64,000 nt of DNA from assembly GCA_947303805.1 (NCBI GenBank), contig CAMYZE010000004.1:124001-188000 (forward strand). Direction: 5' to 3'. Shown here piece after piece: positions 47,120-57,100 of this stretch. The first letter of the stretch is position 1. Each line of letters starts with the position of its first letter. The notes beneath the pieces are model-generated. The model was not told where the DNA came from. It saw only the letters and a list, made by a program, of their open reading frames with translations, and ran no database searches. The stretch comes from an uncultured Clostridia bacterium (GTDB lineage Bacteria; Bacillota; Clostridia; Lachnospirales; Lachnospiraceae). A program made the translations under genes and the position numbers.

Positions 47120-47272
47120 TTATTTAATTTCGCAACTGCCACAAGCACATTTCCCGCATTTACCGCAGTCACAACCGCAGCTGCATACACTCTTATTTTT
47201 TATTGTATGCCTTATAGCGAGTGCAAATGCTGCAAATACTATTACTAAAACTATTATCGTTGATATATTCAT
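47120..47272 (-). CDS. FeoB-associated Cys-rich small membrane protein
   Basis: 50 residues: one N-terminal membrane helix (MNISTIIVLVIVFAAFALAI), a basic stretch, then nine cysteines in 18 residues (CSCGCDCGKCGKCACGSC). This is the layout of the FeoB-associated Cys-rich family, thought to bind iron or an iron-sulfur unit near FeoB. The ribosome binding site GAGAGG lies 6 bases upstream. It is the first gene of the operon, whereas it more commonly lies at the end. Confidence 0.85.
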   Translation of the reverse strand: MNISTIIVLVIVFAAFALAIRHTIKNKSVCSCGCDCGKCGKCACGSCEIK

Positions 47273-47300
47273 ATTCTACCTCTCCATGCGAACCCTTATT

Positions 47301-47325
47301 TGTACGGGCGAGTTTCACGAGCCCT
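47301..47325. repeat. Dispersed intergenic repeat, copy H
   Basis: TGTACGGGCGAGTTTCACG then AGCCCT; arms GGGCGAG... and CGAGCCC... are near-perfect. It lies in the 5' leader of the feo transcript. Confidence 0.75.
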
Positions 47326-47335
47326 AAAATTAATA

Positions 47336-47364
47336 TTGATTTATTATTATTTAAGATATATAAT
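47336..47364 (+). promoter_or_regulatory. Predicted promoter of the DtxR-type regulator gene
   Basis: TTGATT (47,336-47,341), 17-base spacer, TATAAT (47,359-47,364). Transcription would start near 47,371, inside the palindrome at 47,370-47,392. Confidence 0.6.
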
Positions 47365-47369
47365 ACTAG

Positions 47370-47392
47370 TTAGATATATTTAACATATCTAA
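47370..47392. promoter_or_regulatory. Candidate DtxR-type operator shared by feo and the regulator gene
   Basis: Perfect inverted repeat TTAGATAT, spacer ATTTAAC, ATATCTAA. It overlaps the -10 of the feo promoter and the start point of the divergent promoter. Related flanking half-sites TAAGATATAT (47,352-47,361) and ATATATCTTA (47,392-47,401) form an outer pair. Confidence 0.6.
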
Positions 47393-47419
47393 TATATCTT
47401 ATAAATCAAATTTTGTCAA
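47391..47419 (-). promoter_or_regulatory. Predicted promoter of the feo operon
   Basis: Minus-strand TTGACA (47,419-47,414), 17-base spacer, TATATT (47,396-47,391). Consensus -35. The start point near 47,384 lies within the candidate operator. Confidence 0.65.
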
Positions 47420-47490
47420 ACATTTTTATTTTCAAACTTAAGTAAAATCTAAAAACAATGGTAAAACAATTTAACTCATGTTTAAAATCT

Positions 47491-47514
47491 GTATGGGCGA
47501 GTTTTACGAGCCCT
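47491..47514. repeat. Dispersed intergenic repeat, copy I
   Basis: GTATGGGCGAGTTTTACG then AGCCCT, 15 bases upstream of the DtxR-family start codon; a hairpin in its leader, directly before the ribosome binding site. Confidence 0.7.
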
Positions 47515-47529
47515 AATTAGGAGAATATT

Positions 47530-47907
47530 ATGGAACCATTAGAATCAACCGAAGACTACCTTGAAGCCATACTTAGAGTCAAAGAAAAACAAAACTATGT
47601 AAGATCAGTAGATGTTGCAAAACTTCTTAAAGTGTCTAAACCAAGTGTCACTTATGCTACAAAAAGATTAAAAGAAAGCGGATATATCACTACAGACGAA
47701 AATGGTATGATTTTATTTACTGCCGCTGGTGAAAAATTGGCACTTGATACCTGGACGAGACATAAGACTCTTGCAAAACTTTTTATGCAACTAGGAGTGA
47801 AAGAAAAACAGGCTCTTGAAGATGCCTGTAAGGTTGAACACGATTTGTCAGAAGAGACATTTAAAGCGATACAAAAATTTGTAGATAAAAATAAATCAAA
47901 AAAATAG
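47530..47907 (+). CDS. DtxR/MntR-family metal-dependent transcriptional regulator
   Basis: 125 residues. The N-terminal winged helix (STEDYLEAILRVKEKQ...VSKPSVTYATKRLKESGYI) is typical. The metal-binding/dimerisation domain holds His, Glu and Cys ligands around ALDTWTRHKTLAKLF and ACKVEHDLSEET. There is no C-terminal SH3 domain, so it is the short MntR/IdeR-like form. Divergent orientation to feo and a shared palindrome suggest that it represses ferrous-iron uptake when metal is plentiful. Fe2+ rather than Mn2+ is inferred from context. A terminator overlaps its stop. Confidence 0.92.
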   Translation: MEPLESTEDYLEAILRVKEKQNYVRSVDVAKLLKVSKPSVTYATKRLKESGYITTDENGMILFTAAGEKLALDTWTRHKTLAKLFMQLGVKEKQALEDACKVEHDLSEETFKAIQKFVDKNKSKK

Positions 47908-47931
47908 CGGAGCTAATACTCCGCTTTTTTT
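47906..47931 (+). terminator. Bidirectional rho-independent terminator
   Basis: AGCGGAG, loop CTAATA, CTCCGCT with T runs on the plus side and a matching A run before it, so it can end both the DtxR-family gene and the convergent lipoprotein gene. Confidence 0.85.
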
Positions 47932-48508
47932 ATCCTATAAATCCTTCCTCGGCAAGTTCATCGTAGTACTTTCTTATATTTTCCATCGCAGCTTTATCTT
48001 CTTCAGTTAAAGTTTCTTTATTAGCAAATTTTGTCATATATTCTCTTTGACTTTTGTCGCCGTCCTTATCAACATCATACACTGTAAGATTAAGTGTATC
48101 AATCAGTCTTCTATTTCCTACATCTCTAAAGTGTAAATTAATTTCATATATTCCATATTCCTGTCCCTCTTCAGCCTTCATGTCAAATATAACTTTTGCC
48201 CAATCTTCGTCTTCACCTTCTTCGACTTGCATCTTTTTTATCATATCAGTCGAATCTTGAACTCCTGTCACTGCATCTGCTTCCATCTCTTTAGTTCTTA
48301 AATCAATTTCCTCAACCATGACATCCGTCATATATTTCTTTTTGATTTTTTCTGCTTTAGCAGCATTATTAGCTATATCATTTTTTAAATATTCAATATA
48401 AAACTTTTTTGCAATTTCAGTGGCTTTAACATTTAGTCCGTTTGGAGCACAAGAAAAAAGTAATGCTACCGACAAGAGTACAATTGATGTTTTGATAATT
48501 CTTTTCAT
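47930..48508 (-). CDS. Lipoprotein of unknown function
   Basis: 192 residues with the lipobox LLFSC before APNG. The mature part is charged and mixed alpha/beta; GIYEINLHFRDVGNRRLIDTL resembles a small NTF2/cystatin-like fold, but I see no diagnostic motif. It stands between converging transcripts, with a copy of the dispersed repeat upstream of it. Function unknown. Confidence 0.65.
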   Translation of the reverse strand: MKRIIKTSIVLLSVALLFSCAPNGLNVKATEIAKKFYIEYLKNDIANNAAKAEKIKKKYMTDVMVEEIDLRTKEMEADAVTGVQDSTDMIKKMQVEEGEDEDWAKVIFDMKAEEGQEYGIYEINLHFRDVGNRRLIDTLNLTVYDVDKDGDKSQREYMTKFANKETLTEEDKAAMENIRKYYDELAEEGFIG

Positions 48509-48535
48509 AATTTTAAAACTCCTTTTATTTTACTC

Positions 48536-48557
48536 GGGCTCGCAGTGCTTGCCCCTA
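48536..48557. repeat. Dispersed intergenic repeat, copy J
   Basis: GGGCTCGCAGTGCTTGCCC then CTA. The stop codon (TAG) of the M20 peptidase gene is the last part of the repeat. Confidence 0.6.
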
Positions 48558-49733
48558 CAGTAATAGTTTGTTGACTAATTCTCTATAAACTTTTTCGCAC
48601 CGCTCTATATCTTTTATCTCGACATATTCATCAGGTTTATGAGCAAGTGCAAGACTTCCTGGCCCATATGACAATGTATCTATATTTTTAAGTTTAGAAG
48701 CTATAACTGCCGTATCTGTATAGCCGGAAAAACTTGTCACAACTGGTATATAGTCATCATTACTATCTTTTTCATATATGGATAAGATAGTTTCCTTCAT
48801 GGCATTTAAAAACTTTGAGTCGTCATTCTTTTTTACAAATGCCCTATCACCGGTTATCTCGTAAGTAATTACTACATCATTAGAAATCGTTTTCTTTACA
48901 TTTAAGATTGCATTATTGATTATCTTTATAATATCGTGATTAAAAGTTGGTGGAGCTAGTCTAAAATCCATAGTCACATAAGCCCTATCTGGGACAACAT
49001 ATGGTTCATATCCACCACTCATCATTCCAAATGTCACAGTTGTCCTTCCTATCTCACTATCAGCAGGAAGATTTGAAATTTCTTTTTTTACATAAGAAAT
49101 TGCTTCCGCGAGACAAGCATTTGCATCTATTCCAAGTTCTGGTCGGCTTGCATGAGCGGTTTTTCCTTTCACAAAAAGTTTTACCCAAAATCTTCCCTTA
49201 TGTGAAACTTGTATCATCTTATCAGTTGGCTCAAGGTCAGCGACAAATGATTTTTCGCTCACCCATTTATCAGCAATTGCCTTTTCAACACCCTTCATAT
49301 CAGCTTCTTCATCAACTGTAAATATAACTTTAAAATCTCTCTTCATTTTACTTACATCAATATTTTTCACAACATATTCAAATGTCTTAAGTGCAACTGC
49401 AAGACCTGACTTCATATCGGTTGAGCCTCTGCCGTAAATCTTGCCATCTTTCTCTACAGCAGCAAATGGTTTTTCGATCCAATCATTTCCAACTACCACC
49501 GTATCCATATGACAAATAAGTACAAGTTCGGGCTCGTGGCATTCACCACCACATCTTAAAACTACCATGAGATTTTTTCGTCCATCTAGTACTTCTGATT
49601 CTACGATTTCTACATCATCAGTTTTTAGGCTTATCAAATAGTCTTTGATGAATGTTTCAATCTCTATCTCATAGACACCTGGGTCAGTGCTTTCAATTTC
49701 AATTAATTTTTTTGTTAGTTCTATGCTATTCAT
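48555..49733 (-). CDS. M20-family metallopeptidase (ArgE/DapE/ACY1 type)
   Basis: 392 residues. Zinc ligands lie in LICHMDTVVVG, GRGSTDMKSG and FTVDEEADMKG (catalytic Glu-Glu). A lid/dimerisation domain in the middle carries SHKGRFWVKLFVKGKTAHAS. It could deacylate an amino acid or cleave a dipeptide; the family motifs do not fix the substrate. There is no signal peptide, so it is cytoplasmic. It is encoded 34 bases after thiT. Confidence 0.88.
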   Translation of the reverse strand: MNSIELTKKLIEIESTDPGVYEIEIETFIKDYLISLKTDDVEIVESEVLDGRKNLMVVLRCGGECHEPELVLICHMDTVVVGNDWIEKPFAAVEKDGKIYGRGSTDMKSGLAVALKTFEYVVKNIDVSKMKRDFKVIFTVDEEADMKGVEKAIADKWVSEKSFVADLEPTDKMIQVSHKGRFWVKLFVKGKTAHASRPELGIDANACLAEAISYVKKEISNLPADSEIGRTTVTFGMMSGGYEPYVVPDRAYVTMDFRLAPPTFNHDIIKIINNAILNVKKTISNDVVITYEITGDRAFVKKNDDSKFLNAMKETILSIYEKDSNDDYIPVVTSFSGYTDTAVIASKLKNIDTLSYGPGSLALAHKPDEYVEIKDIERCEKVYRELVNKLLL

Positions 49734-49741
49734 AAATTATT

Positions 49742-49769
49742 GGGCTCGTATAACTCGCACTTACAAATT
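49742..49769. repeat. Dispersed intergenic repeat, copy K
   Basis: GGGCTCGTATAACTCGCAC then TTACAAAT, the reverse-orientation form with a decayed right arm, in the thiT-peptidase gap. Confidence 0.55.
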
Positions 49770-50289
49770 ATTCTTTATACTTATGTAAAAGATTTTTTAC
49801 TTGCGGTATAGATACGAATATTATTGTTATTAAATATTCTGCGAATATGTATCCACCATTATATGCAAGAGTATACAATATTGGATTCCAAGTTTCTGGT
49901 GCATACTCTCTAAAAAAGATATATCCAGATATAGAGCTTGAAAGCCATCTAATCATGCAGGCAATTAAGAATCCAACATAAGACCCGTGCTTTATATCTC
50001 TAAAAAATGCAACTACTCCAAAACAAGTAAATGCAAATATATAATCAAGAAAAATCTGTGCTGGATGAATTATTGTACCACCTTGTAGCAATTGCAATAA
50101 CGAATATATAAATGCAGAAGCAAAACCATATTTTACGCCATAAAAATATGCAGGAAGTGAAATTATAAACATCGAAAACAATGTCACACTTCCACCAAGT
50201 GGCATTCTAAATATTTTTATAAAACTTAATACAAATGCCATCGCAATAAATACTGCAGAAACCACAAACTTTCTTAATTCTCTATTCAT
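49768..50289 (-). CDS. thiT: Energy-coupled thiamine transporter ThiT (ECF S component)
   Basis: 173 residues with six membrane helices. The conserved pocket pattern is present: GGSVTLFSMFIISLPAYFYG and LLQGGTIIHPAQIFLDYIFAF, the ThiT hallmark with the Trp/Tyr-rich loops nearby (YIFFREYAPETWNP). It binds thiamine and is driven by the shared ECF module, which must be encoded elsewhere. GGGGTG lies 5 bases before ATG. No TPP riboswitch is visible upstream. Confidence 0.92.
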   Translation of the reverse strand: MNRELRKFVVSAVFIAMAFVLSFIKIFRMPLGGSVTLFSMFIISLPAYFYGVKYGFASAFIYSLLQLLQGGTIIHPAQIFLDYIFAFTCFGVVAFFRDIKHGSYVGFLIACMIRWLSSSISGYIFFREYAPETWNPILYTLAYNGGYIFAEYLITIIFVSIPQVKNLLHKYKE

Positions 50290-50386
50290 TTAAACACCCC
50301 GTATTTTATATATTGTGATTTTAAGTTCATCACTTTAATATTGATATTTCATTTAAATTTTTATCTTTCTTATTATACCACAAATA

Positions 50387-52783
50387 TTACCTAAATGTTT
50401 TATAAGTTATATTTTCTTTATCGAAATATATATCTATCTGTCCACTTTCCCCTGTTTTTAATACCTTTGATCCAGTACTTTCAATAGATTCTACAGTTTT
50501 TGCACCTGGGTGACCATAATTATTGTTCTTTCCGTACGAAAATACAGAGTATCTTGGTGATACTAAGTCAAAAAACTCTGGGACATTGGAATTCTTTGAC
50601 CCATGATGCGGAACCTTAAGGACCTCAACATCCATATTACTTCTTGCGAAATCATCTTTAAGCATTCTCCCCATAGTTTCCTTACCAATGTCACCTGTAA
50701 ATAGAGCTGAATGATTTTTATAGTCGAGCCTAAATGTGAGTGACATTTCATTTTCATCTCTATTTTTATTCTTAAGCGAACCTTCATTTGGGCTTAAAAT
50801 CGTTATAATATAATTATCTTTAAATTGTCTAGTGTCGCCCTCTTTCATATAAATAATATTCACGCCCCTATTATCAGCGGACTTCTTTAATTTATCAAAT
50901 TTGAAATCGTCAATCGCTGTGATTGGCAAAACCAAATTATAAATATTTAATTCGTCTTCATTTTCCAAAAGGTAAATTATTCCATTAGTATGGTCCGAAT
51001 CAGCATGGGTTATAAATGCATAATCTATATGGTCTATTGCCCTTGATTTAATGTGTGGCGACAGAACATATTGACCATTGCTTGTATTAGAGGACGAGCC
51101 TCCATCAATCGTGAGAATTAAGTTTTTTGATTCTATGAGAATACCATCGCCTTGACCTATTGATATAAATGTCATTCTCATTTCACTATGTGTTCTTACA
51201 GATATAATTATAGTAGAAAATATCAATGCAAAAGTACATAGTGTGATTTTTATTAATTGTATTCTTTTATATTTACTTAAAAGCGGTAACTTTTCATAAA
51301 AACTTTGACCTATATTCTTTTTATCAATTTTACATTCTTTTATAAGATTGTCAGTGTTTTGATTTATAATCTCAATTATTAAAAATAATATTATATAATA
51401 ATATAATATTTCATAGACATTTGGTCTTCCAAGCACAAGTAAGTGCGCAGGCAAAAACTCTACCAACTCACATAGTTTATCATATATTATAAATATAATA
51501 TGAACTATAAATGCAACAACTCTTCCAATCGGTAGATATAAAAACGATAACCCAAGTCCCGCCAAACCAAATCCAAGTACAAATGTCATGGGAAATAAAA
51601 ATAATGTAAGTAATATTACACCTGGTATCTTGATCTCCTTTATTTTTACTCCTATAATGCTATCATTAACATCATCTCCCATGTCTCTTATTTTATTTTC
51701 TTTTTTAATTACTCTTGCAACTCTAAACTCACTATTTAACGCAAATATTGCCACATATGAAAACTGAAAACCAGCATTAAATAACAAATATGGTCTTATC
51801 ATCAAAAATATAAATGCTATTATATATAAGGTATTCTTTGAATCATATGTTCTACCTATTGTCAGTGATAAAAACCTCACAAACAACATACTTATAGCTC
51901 TAAGACTTGATGGCCCAGCATCTATAAATATTCCATATAATAATATAAATATGCTTACAAATCCTGCAGAAAAATTTACCGTAAATCGCTTTCTCAATAA
52001 TTCAAAAAGAGCAAGTCCAAGTATTGATAAATGAAGTCCTGAAATAGCTAGGATATGAGCTATTCCATTATCTGAAAATCTTCTTCTCTGTTCTTTATCA
52101 ATTCTTGATTTATCGCCAGTAACCATCGCAGAAAAAAGTCCAGAGTCCTTTTCATTTAAAATCTTTCCTATTTGAGATTTAATTACAAGTTTTATCGCAT
52201 AGATACTTTGTTCTAACCTATTATAATCTAAATTAGTTACCTCTATGCCATTTGCAAATGAAATAAAGGTTATGCCATCTGACCTATAATAAGTCTTTTG
52301 GTTAAACTCTCCCTCATTTGCCGGTCCCTCAATCACACTCGTGCCGCCAGTAATTTTTACAAGATTGCCAATCTTTACATCAGTCAATAATTCATCAGAA
52401 AAATAACATCTGCATTTACCAAGTGGTATGCCATTGGAATTGCAATTCACTAATACAAAATAATTACTATTGGTACTTTTACCTATAGAGTCGACCTTAC
52501 CAGTAATAGTCTTATTACCTTTGCCAAGACTTTCAACATTTGACACCAACTTGTCAAACCTATTTTCTTCCACCTTAAATCGCAAAAATCCAATTAGACC
52601 AAAGAGTACAATTACTAAAACAGTCACTAAATATAATTTTCCATCAAAGTAAAGTTTCCCATACAAAAAAATAGCGATAAGTATAAGCATCAATTTAAAT
52701 ATAATTGACACCGTACTTATAGCTATTATTATACCTATTATTGCAGATCCTAAAAATAAAACTGAAGGTCTTTTAATTTTCAT
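50387..52783 (-). CDS. comEC: ComEC/Rec2 family competence protein
   Basis: 798 residues with the full ComEC layout: N-terminal membrane helices and OB-like DUF4131 part (residues 1-200), the Competence membrane domain (IDKEQRRRFSDNGIAHILAI, AISGLHLSILGLALF), and a C-terminal metallo-beta-lactamase domain (THADSDHTNG, KVPHHGSKNS). It forms the DNA channel in natural transformation and degrades the non-transforming strand. Its start overlaps the degV stop by 11 bases. No comEA is next to it. Confidence 0.93.
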   Translation of the reverse strand: MKIKRPSVLFLGSAIIGIIIAISTVSIIFKLMLILIAIFLYGKLYFDGKLYLVTVLVIVLFGLIGFLRFKVEENRFDKLVSNVESLGKGNKTITGKVDSIGKSTNSNYFVLVNCNSNGIPLGKCRCYFSDELLTDVKIGNLVKITGGTSVIEGPANEGEFNQKTYYRSDGITFISFANGIEVTNLDYNRLEQSIYAIKLVIKSQIGKILNEKDSGLFSAMVTGDKSRIDKEQRRRFSDNGIAHILAISGLHLSILGLALFELLRKRFTVNFSAGFVSIFILLYGIFIDAGPSSLRAISMLFVRFLSLTIGRTYDSKNTLYIIAFIFLMIRPYLLFNAGFQFSYVAIFALNSEFRVARVIKKENKIRDMGDDVNDSIIGVKIKEIKIPGVILLTLFLFPMTFVLGFGLAGLGLSFLYLPIGRVVAFIVHIIFIIYDKLCELVEFLPAHLLVLGRPNVYEILYYYIILFLIIEIINQNTDNLIKECKIDKKNIGQSFYEKLPLLSKYKRIQLIKITLCTFALIFSTIIISVRTHSEMRMTFISIGQGDGILIESKNLILTIDGGSSSNTSNGQYVLSPHIKSRAIDHIDYAFITHADSDHTNGIIYLLENEDELNIYNLVLPITAIDDFKFDKLKKSADNRGVNIIYMKEGDTRQFKDNYIITILSPNEGSLKNKNRDENEMSLTFRLDYKNHSALFTGDIGKETMGRMLKDDFARSNMDVEVLKVPHHGSKNSNVPEFFDLVSPRYSVFSYGKNNNYGHPGAKTVESIESTGSKVLKTGESGQIDIYFDKENITYKTFR

Positions 52784-53636
52784 CTATTTTTTTATAAATT
52801 GCCGCCGCAACTGCACCAGTGCCTATATGGCATCCAATTACTGTAGATAACTCATCAAGAATAATATCAGTCTTAAATGTCTCCGTCATGACATCTTTAA
52901 ACTTTTTCGCCTCGTCTATACATTCAGTATATGCTACACCCAGTCTAAACTTTTCTATTGGCTCATTTCCAAAAAATTCTTTAAAATCATTTGCAACTAA
53001 GTTAACCATTTCGTCTTCAGCCTGTTTTAGTCCCCTTGCCTTCTTGACAACTTCAAACTTATTTCCATTACTAAATAATATCGGTTTTATATTTAAGATG
53101 TTTCCAACTGCTGCTGAAAGAGCACTGACTCTCCCACCTTTTCTCAAATATTCCAATGTGTCTACAGATATATACACTCTAGTATTTTTTGCGTTTTCTT
53201 CAACCTTGGCTTTTATATCTTGTGGGCTCATACCCTCTTTTAAAAATCTAGATACATCTTCAAGTAAGCCCCTCTCAACTACCGATATGGTTTTGTGGTC
53301 TACTACAAAAACTCTATTTTTATACTCTTCTTCTACGATAGGCAGTATGCTTTGATAAGAACTTGATAGTCCGCTTGTTATAGGGAAATAAAGTATGTTG
53401 TCATACTCTTTTAAAAGTCTATCAAATGTCTCTACAACCATTTTTATTGGTGCTTGTGATGTATGAATATCATTGCTCTGTTTAAGTTTTTCATAAAACT
53501 CTACTTTAGTTAGTTTATCTTCATCATACTCTACTTCATCCAATAAAAAAGGTAAAGCTATCATCTCATAACCCAATAGCTTTGCCTCTTCTCTTGATAT
53601 ACCACAACTTGTATCTGTTAATATCGCTGTATTCAT
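52773..53636 (-). CDS. DegV family fatty-acid-binding protein
   Basis: 287 residues. The N-terminus MNTAILTDTSCGISREEAK and the pocket region ISVDTLEYLRKGGRVSALSA are diagnostic. DegV (FakB-like) proteins bind a fatty acid and present it to FakA kinase for phospholipid synthesis. The gene lies between ferritin and comEC; no fakA is seen in the window. Confidence 0.92.
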   Translation of the reverse strand: MNTAILTDTSCGISREEAKLLGYEMIALPFLLDEVEYDEDKLTKVEFYEKLKQSNDIHTSQAPIKMVVETFDRLLKEYDNILYFPITSGLSSSYQSILPIVEEEYKNRVFVVDHKTISVVERGLLEDVSRFLKEGMSPQDIKAKVEENAKNTRVYISVDTLEYLRKGGRVSALSAAVGNILNIKPILFSNGNKFEVVKKARGLKQAEDEMVNLVANDFKEFFGNEPIEKFRLGVAYTECIDEAKKFKDVMTETFKTDIILDELSTVIGCHIGTGAVAAAIYKKIDEN

Positions 53637-53659
53637 AGTAACTCTATTGTTATATTACT

Positions 53660-54148
53660 TTAATCTCTCTTACCAAGTGATTTGTCTAATTCATAAAGCG
53701 ATGCTGCATCTTTGCCATACTTCTCAAACTTGTTTATTAATTCTTGAGCATTCTCTTCCTCTTCACATTGCTCTTTTATAAACCAATCCATGAATTGCAT
53801 TGTTCTATAATCTTTCTCACTCATAGCAGTTGCATAGATGTTGTGAATAAGACTAGTTACATATTGCTCATGTTTAAGACCTTCTTTCAAAACTTGAAGC
53901 TCATCAGTGAGAGCCACACCTGGTTTTGCAATAGCAAGAAGTTCTACATCTTCATTATTTGCATGGATGTAATCATAAATCTTAAATGCATGTTCCATTT
54001 CCTCTTCTGCTTGCTTCTTGTACCAAGCTGCAAATCCTGGGAGACCTTTGCCGCCCATAAATCCAGAAAAATCAAGATAGAGATAAGCCGAATACATCTC
54101 CTTATTTACTTGATCATTTAATAATGCTTTTACTTTCTCATTTAACAT
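53660..54148 (-). CDS. ftn: Ferritin (non-heme bacterial type)
   Basis: 162 residues, a four-helix bundle ferritin. Ferroxidase ligands are recognisable: Glu in NDQVNKEMYSAYLYLD, the EEEMEHAFKIYDYI block and the EQCEEEENAQ helix. It oxidises and stores Fe2+ in the cytoplasm and protects against iron-driven damage. It may complement the Feo importer encoded 7 kb away, though I see no shared regulation. It follows the BspA-like gene by 21 bases. Confidence 0.95.
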   Translation of the reverse strand: MLNEKVKALLNDQVNKEMYSAYLYLDFSGFMGGKGLPGFAAWYKKQAEEEMEHAFKIYDYIHANNEDVELLAIAKPGVALTDELQVLKEGLKHEQYVTSLIHNIYATAMSEKDYRTMQFMDWFIKEQCEEEENAQELINKFEKYGKDAASLYELDKSLGKRD

Positions 54149-54169
54149 AATAACCCTCCATTAATTTTT

Positions 54170-57100
54170 TTATGCTGTCCAAACTCCATCTGCTCCAACT
54201 TTATAGCCATCAGGAGTCACACCATTTGTATACATTTTTCCATCAGAACCAAAATAATAATATCCACCATTTATTTGTTTCCAGCCAGTTGTCATCTTTC
54301 CGACATTTGCAGTATTTGCAGTTTCAAAGAAATACATACTTCCTGTTGCATCCTTAACCCATCCTGTTGCCATTTGTCCTTTCTCGTCAAAATAATATAC
54401 TGATTTTGTTTGCTCTCCTGTCACTGCATTTACATCTGATAAACTATAGAATCCGTTACTTGCAGCCGCTTGAGTCATACCGCTATTCACACTCATAGAC
54501 CAAGTTCCATCTGCATTTTGAGACCATTTTGCAGAATCTTTTGATAAAGAATATGATGCACTTGAAGCTGTCTTTGCTTCCGCCTGTGTCTTTACTGCGT
54601 TTGGGGCTTCTTGAGTTTGATTAACATTTAACTGATTCGTCTGAGCTAAACCTAGCGTTTCAAGTGGTGATTCAGCATTAAGTGGATTAACTCCGCTGAG
54701 TTTTAATCCGCTTCCGCCTCCTCCTCCACCGCCACCACCGCCACCGCCGCCGCCACCTCCGCTACCTCCTCTATTTCCGGCGTTATTATTTTTATATGCT
54801 GGTTTCGCTGCACTTGCAGCTTTATTCTCATTATATCTCTGTCTTGCTAATGCACAATCTCTAGTAGGTTCGCCATACTGCTTTAAAATTTCTTCGTATG
54901 TTATTTTACTAGCACCACTTATCCACCAGAAAGACTTGAAATTAATTCTTTTATCACTTATAACGATTTCTTCTCCGCCATAGAATTTTCCAAGATACAT
55001 TCCATCTTCATTATAGGCTTCATAGTAAACCCTTCTTTCCTTGTCGCTTGGATCTCCAAGTAATATTCTACAATACTTAAAATAATCATAATATATAAAT
55101 GCCTTTGTCGTAACGGCAGGAACGGTATATTTTTCACCAACCTTTATTCTCACATCATAAGGAGTTCCACCATAAAGTATATAGTTATCATCAACACGCG
55201 AAGGTCCCGGATTCATAGTGATGATACAAAAATCTTCCCACTTTACATAAAGTGTTATATTACTTGTTACATTTTTTATACTTGTTATTGCATCTCCAGA
55301 AAAATCTTCATTGTCGTACCAGCCTAAGAAGTTTGCCTCTTCTTTAGTTAACTTATCTGCAGTTGGCAAATTATAAGTCTCACTAGATTCAATCCTGTCT
55401 TTTGCAACAAATCCGTCGACAAAGTTTCCACCTTTTAGATCATAAGTTATTTTAAAACTTGTCTGAATGTAGTAGGCATATAATGTAACATCTTTTTTGA
55501 TTGCCGTGTTAAAATCAAATGCTTCACTTTCATCATTTAAATACCAATATTTAAAACTGTAACCTTCTATTTCATCAGCTTCAATTGCTTCTACTGTCTC
55601 TCCATACTTTACTGACTTTGTGACATCGCTATTCGCTATCTCATTTTTAAATGTTACTGTGAATTCTTTTTTTGATTTATCTGTAAAATATCCTGGTGTT
55701 TCATCTGTATCAACTACAGCATAATCAGTCCAAATATGATTGCTATCATAAGTAGTGCCGTTTCCGCCTACAAGACTTACACAACCTTCAAATAGCATAT
55801 AGTTTAATAATCTTCCACCATTTAAAAACTTTGGAGAAGCATAAATAGTCGTTAAATTTGAAGCATCAGTAAACATATCAAATGAAAATATTTCATAATG
55901 CTCTAATTCAAGCCCTGATATATCTACAACTTTAAGTTTAGGTTCACGCTTTGGTTTGTCTCCTATAGTGTGCTGACCTGAATCATCTGTTACAAATGTA
56001 GTTGGTTCACCACTCATGTTGAACATGTTATGAAGATCACTTACTCTTTTACCTTCGAAATTACTAACATCTATCACTTCAAGTTCGTAGCAATTTGAAA
56101 ACATATAACTAAATAATTCAGCTTTAGCAGTGTTAAAATGTGAGAGATCTATACTACTTAATCTATAACAGTCTGCAAACATTGCACAAAAGTCGGTCAC
56201 ATTTGATGTATCAAAACTTGATATATTCACTTCCTCAAGTAATGAGCAGTTGCTAAACATTTCTCTCATACTCGTAACAGATGAAGTATCAAAGTGACTT
56301 AAGTCTAAATTATTTACCGCAGAACCCTGAAACAGTCCGCTCATATCATTTACATTACTTGTATTAAAATTACCGCCAAAAATAATTTCTCTTAATTTAG
56401 ATGGTACTTCTAAATACTCATAGTTATCATCATAAGTTTTTTCGCCTGTAGCAAACATATTTTGCATCTTTACAACATTTGATGTATCAAAATTTGAAAC
56501 ATCTATTATCTCAAGACTTGAAGCATTCTCAAACATATATGCCATAGACCATACATTTGATGTGTCAAAGCTACTTATGTCTAACGAAGTTAAACTTGAG
56601 CAACCACTAAACATTCCTTCCATACTTGTAGCTTTTCCTGTGTCAAATGAATAAAGATTTAACTCTTCAAGCTCATTGCAACCTTCAAACATACTATCAA
56701 ATATCTCAGTGTTTGATGTATCCAACATTTCTAAATTTTTTATTGTCTTCAGTGTGTCTAGGCCCGAAAACAAATGGTTTGCATCAACTGCAGTTTGCAA
56801 TTTCTCACCTTCAGCAATTTGAATTACGACACCATAACCAGAATTTGTATATGAGTGGTCTTCAGAATCCCAAATTTCATATACATAAAATTTAATACCG
56901 TTATCTTCCCAAGAGTAATACATATCATCATGTGTGAACTCTTCATTGCTTTCTCTAAACTCTATAGAGTCAATGCTTGTAAGTGGGGATGACCAATAAG
57001 GATTACCTTTCATATTATTCCAACCTGGATTCAAAATACGAATGGTACCTTCACCTGATGTCAATAATTTTTCTGCTGCAACCGTTGATACGGCTTCGGT

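Noticed and set aside
50290..50386. TPP riboswitch ahead of thiT
   Set aside because: The A+T-rich 97 bases lack the CTGAGA-type and ACCTGA-type conserved blocks.
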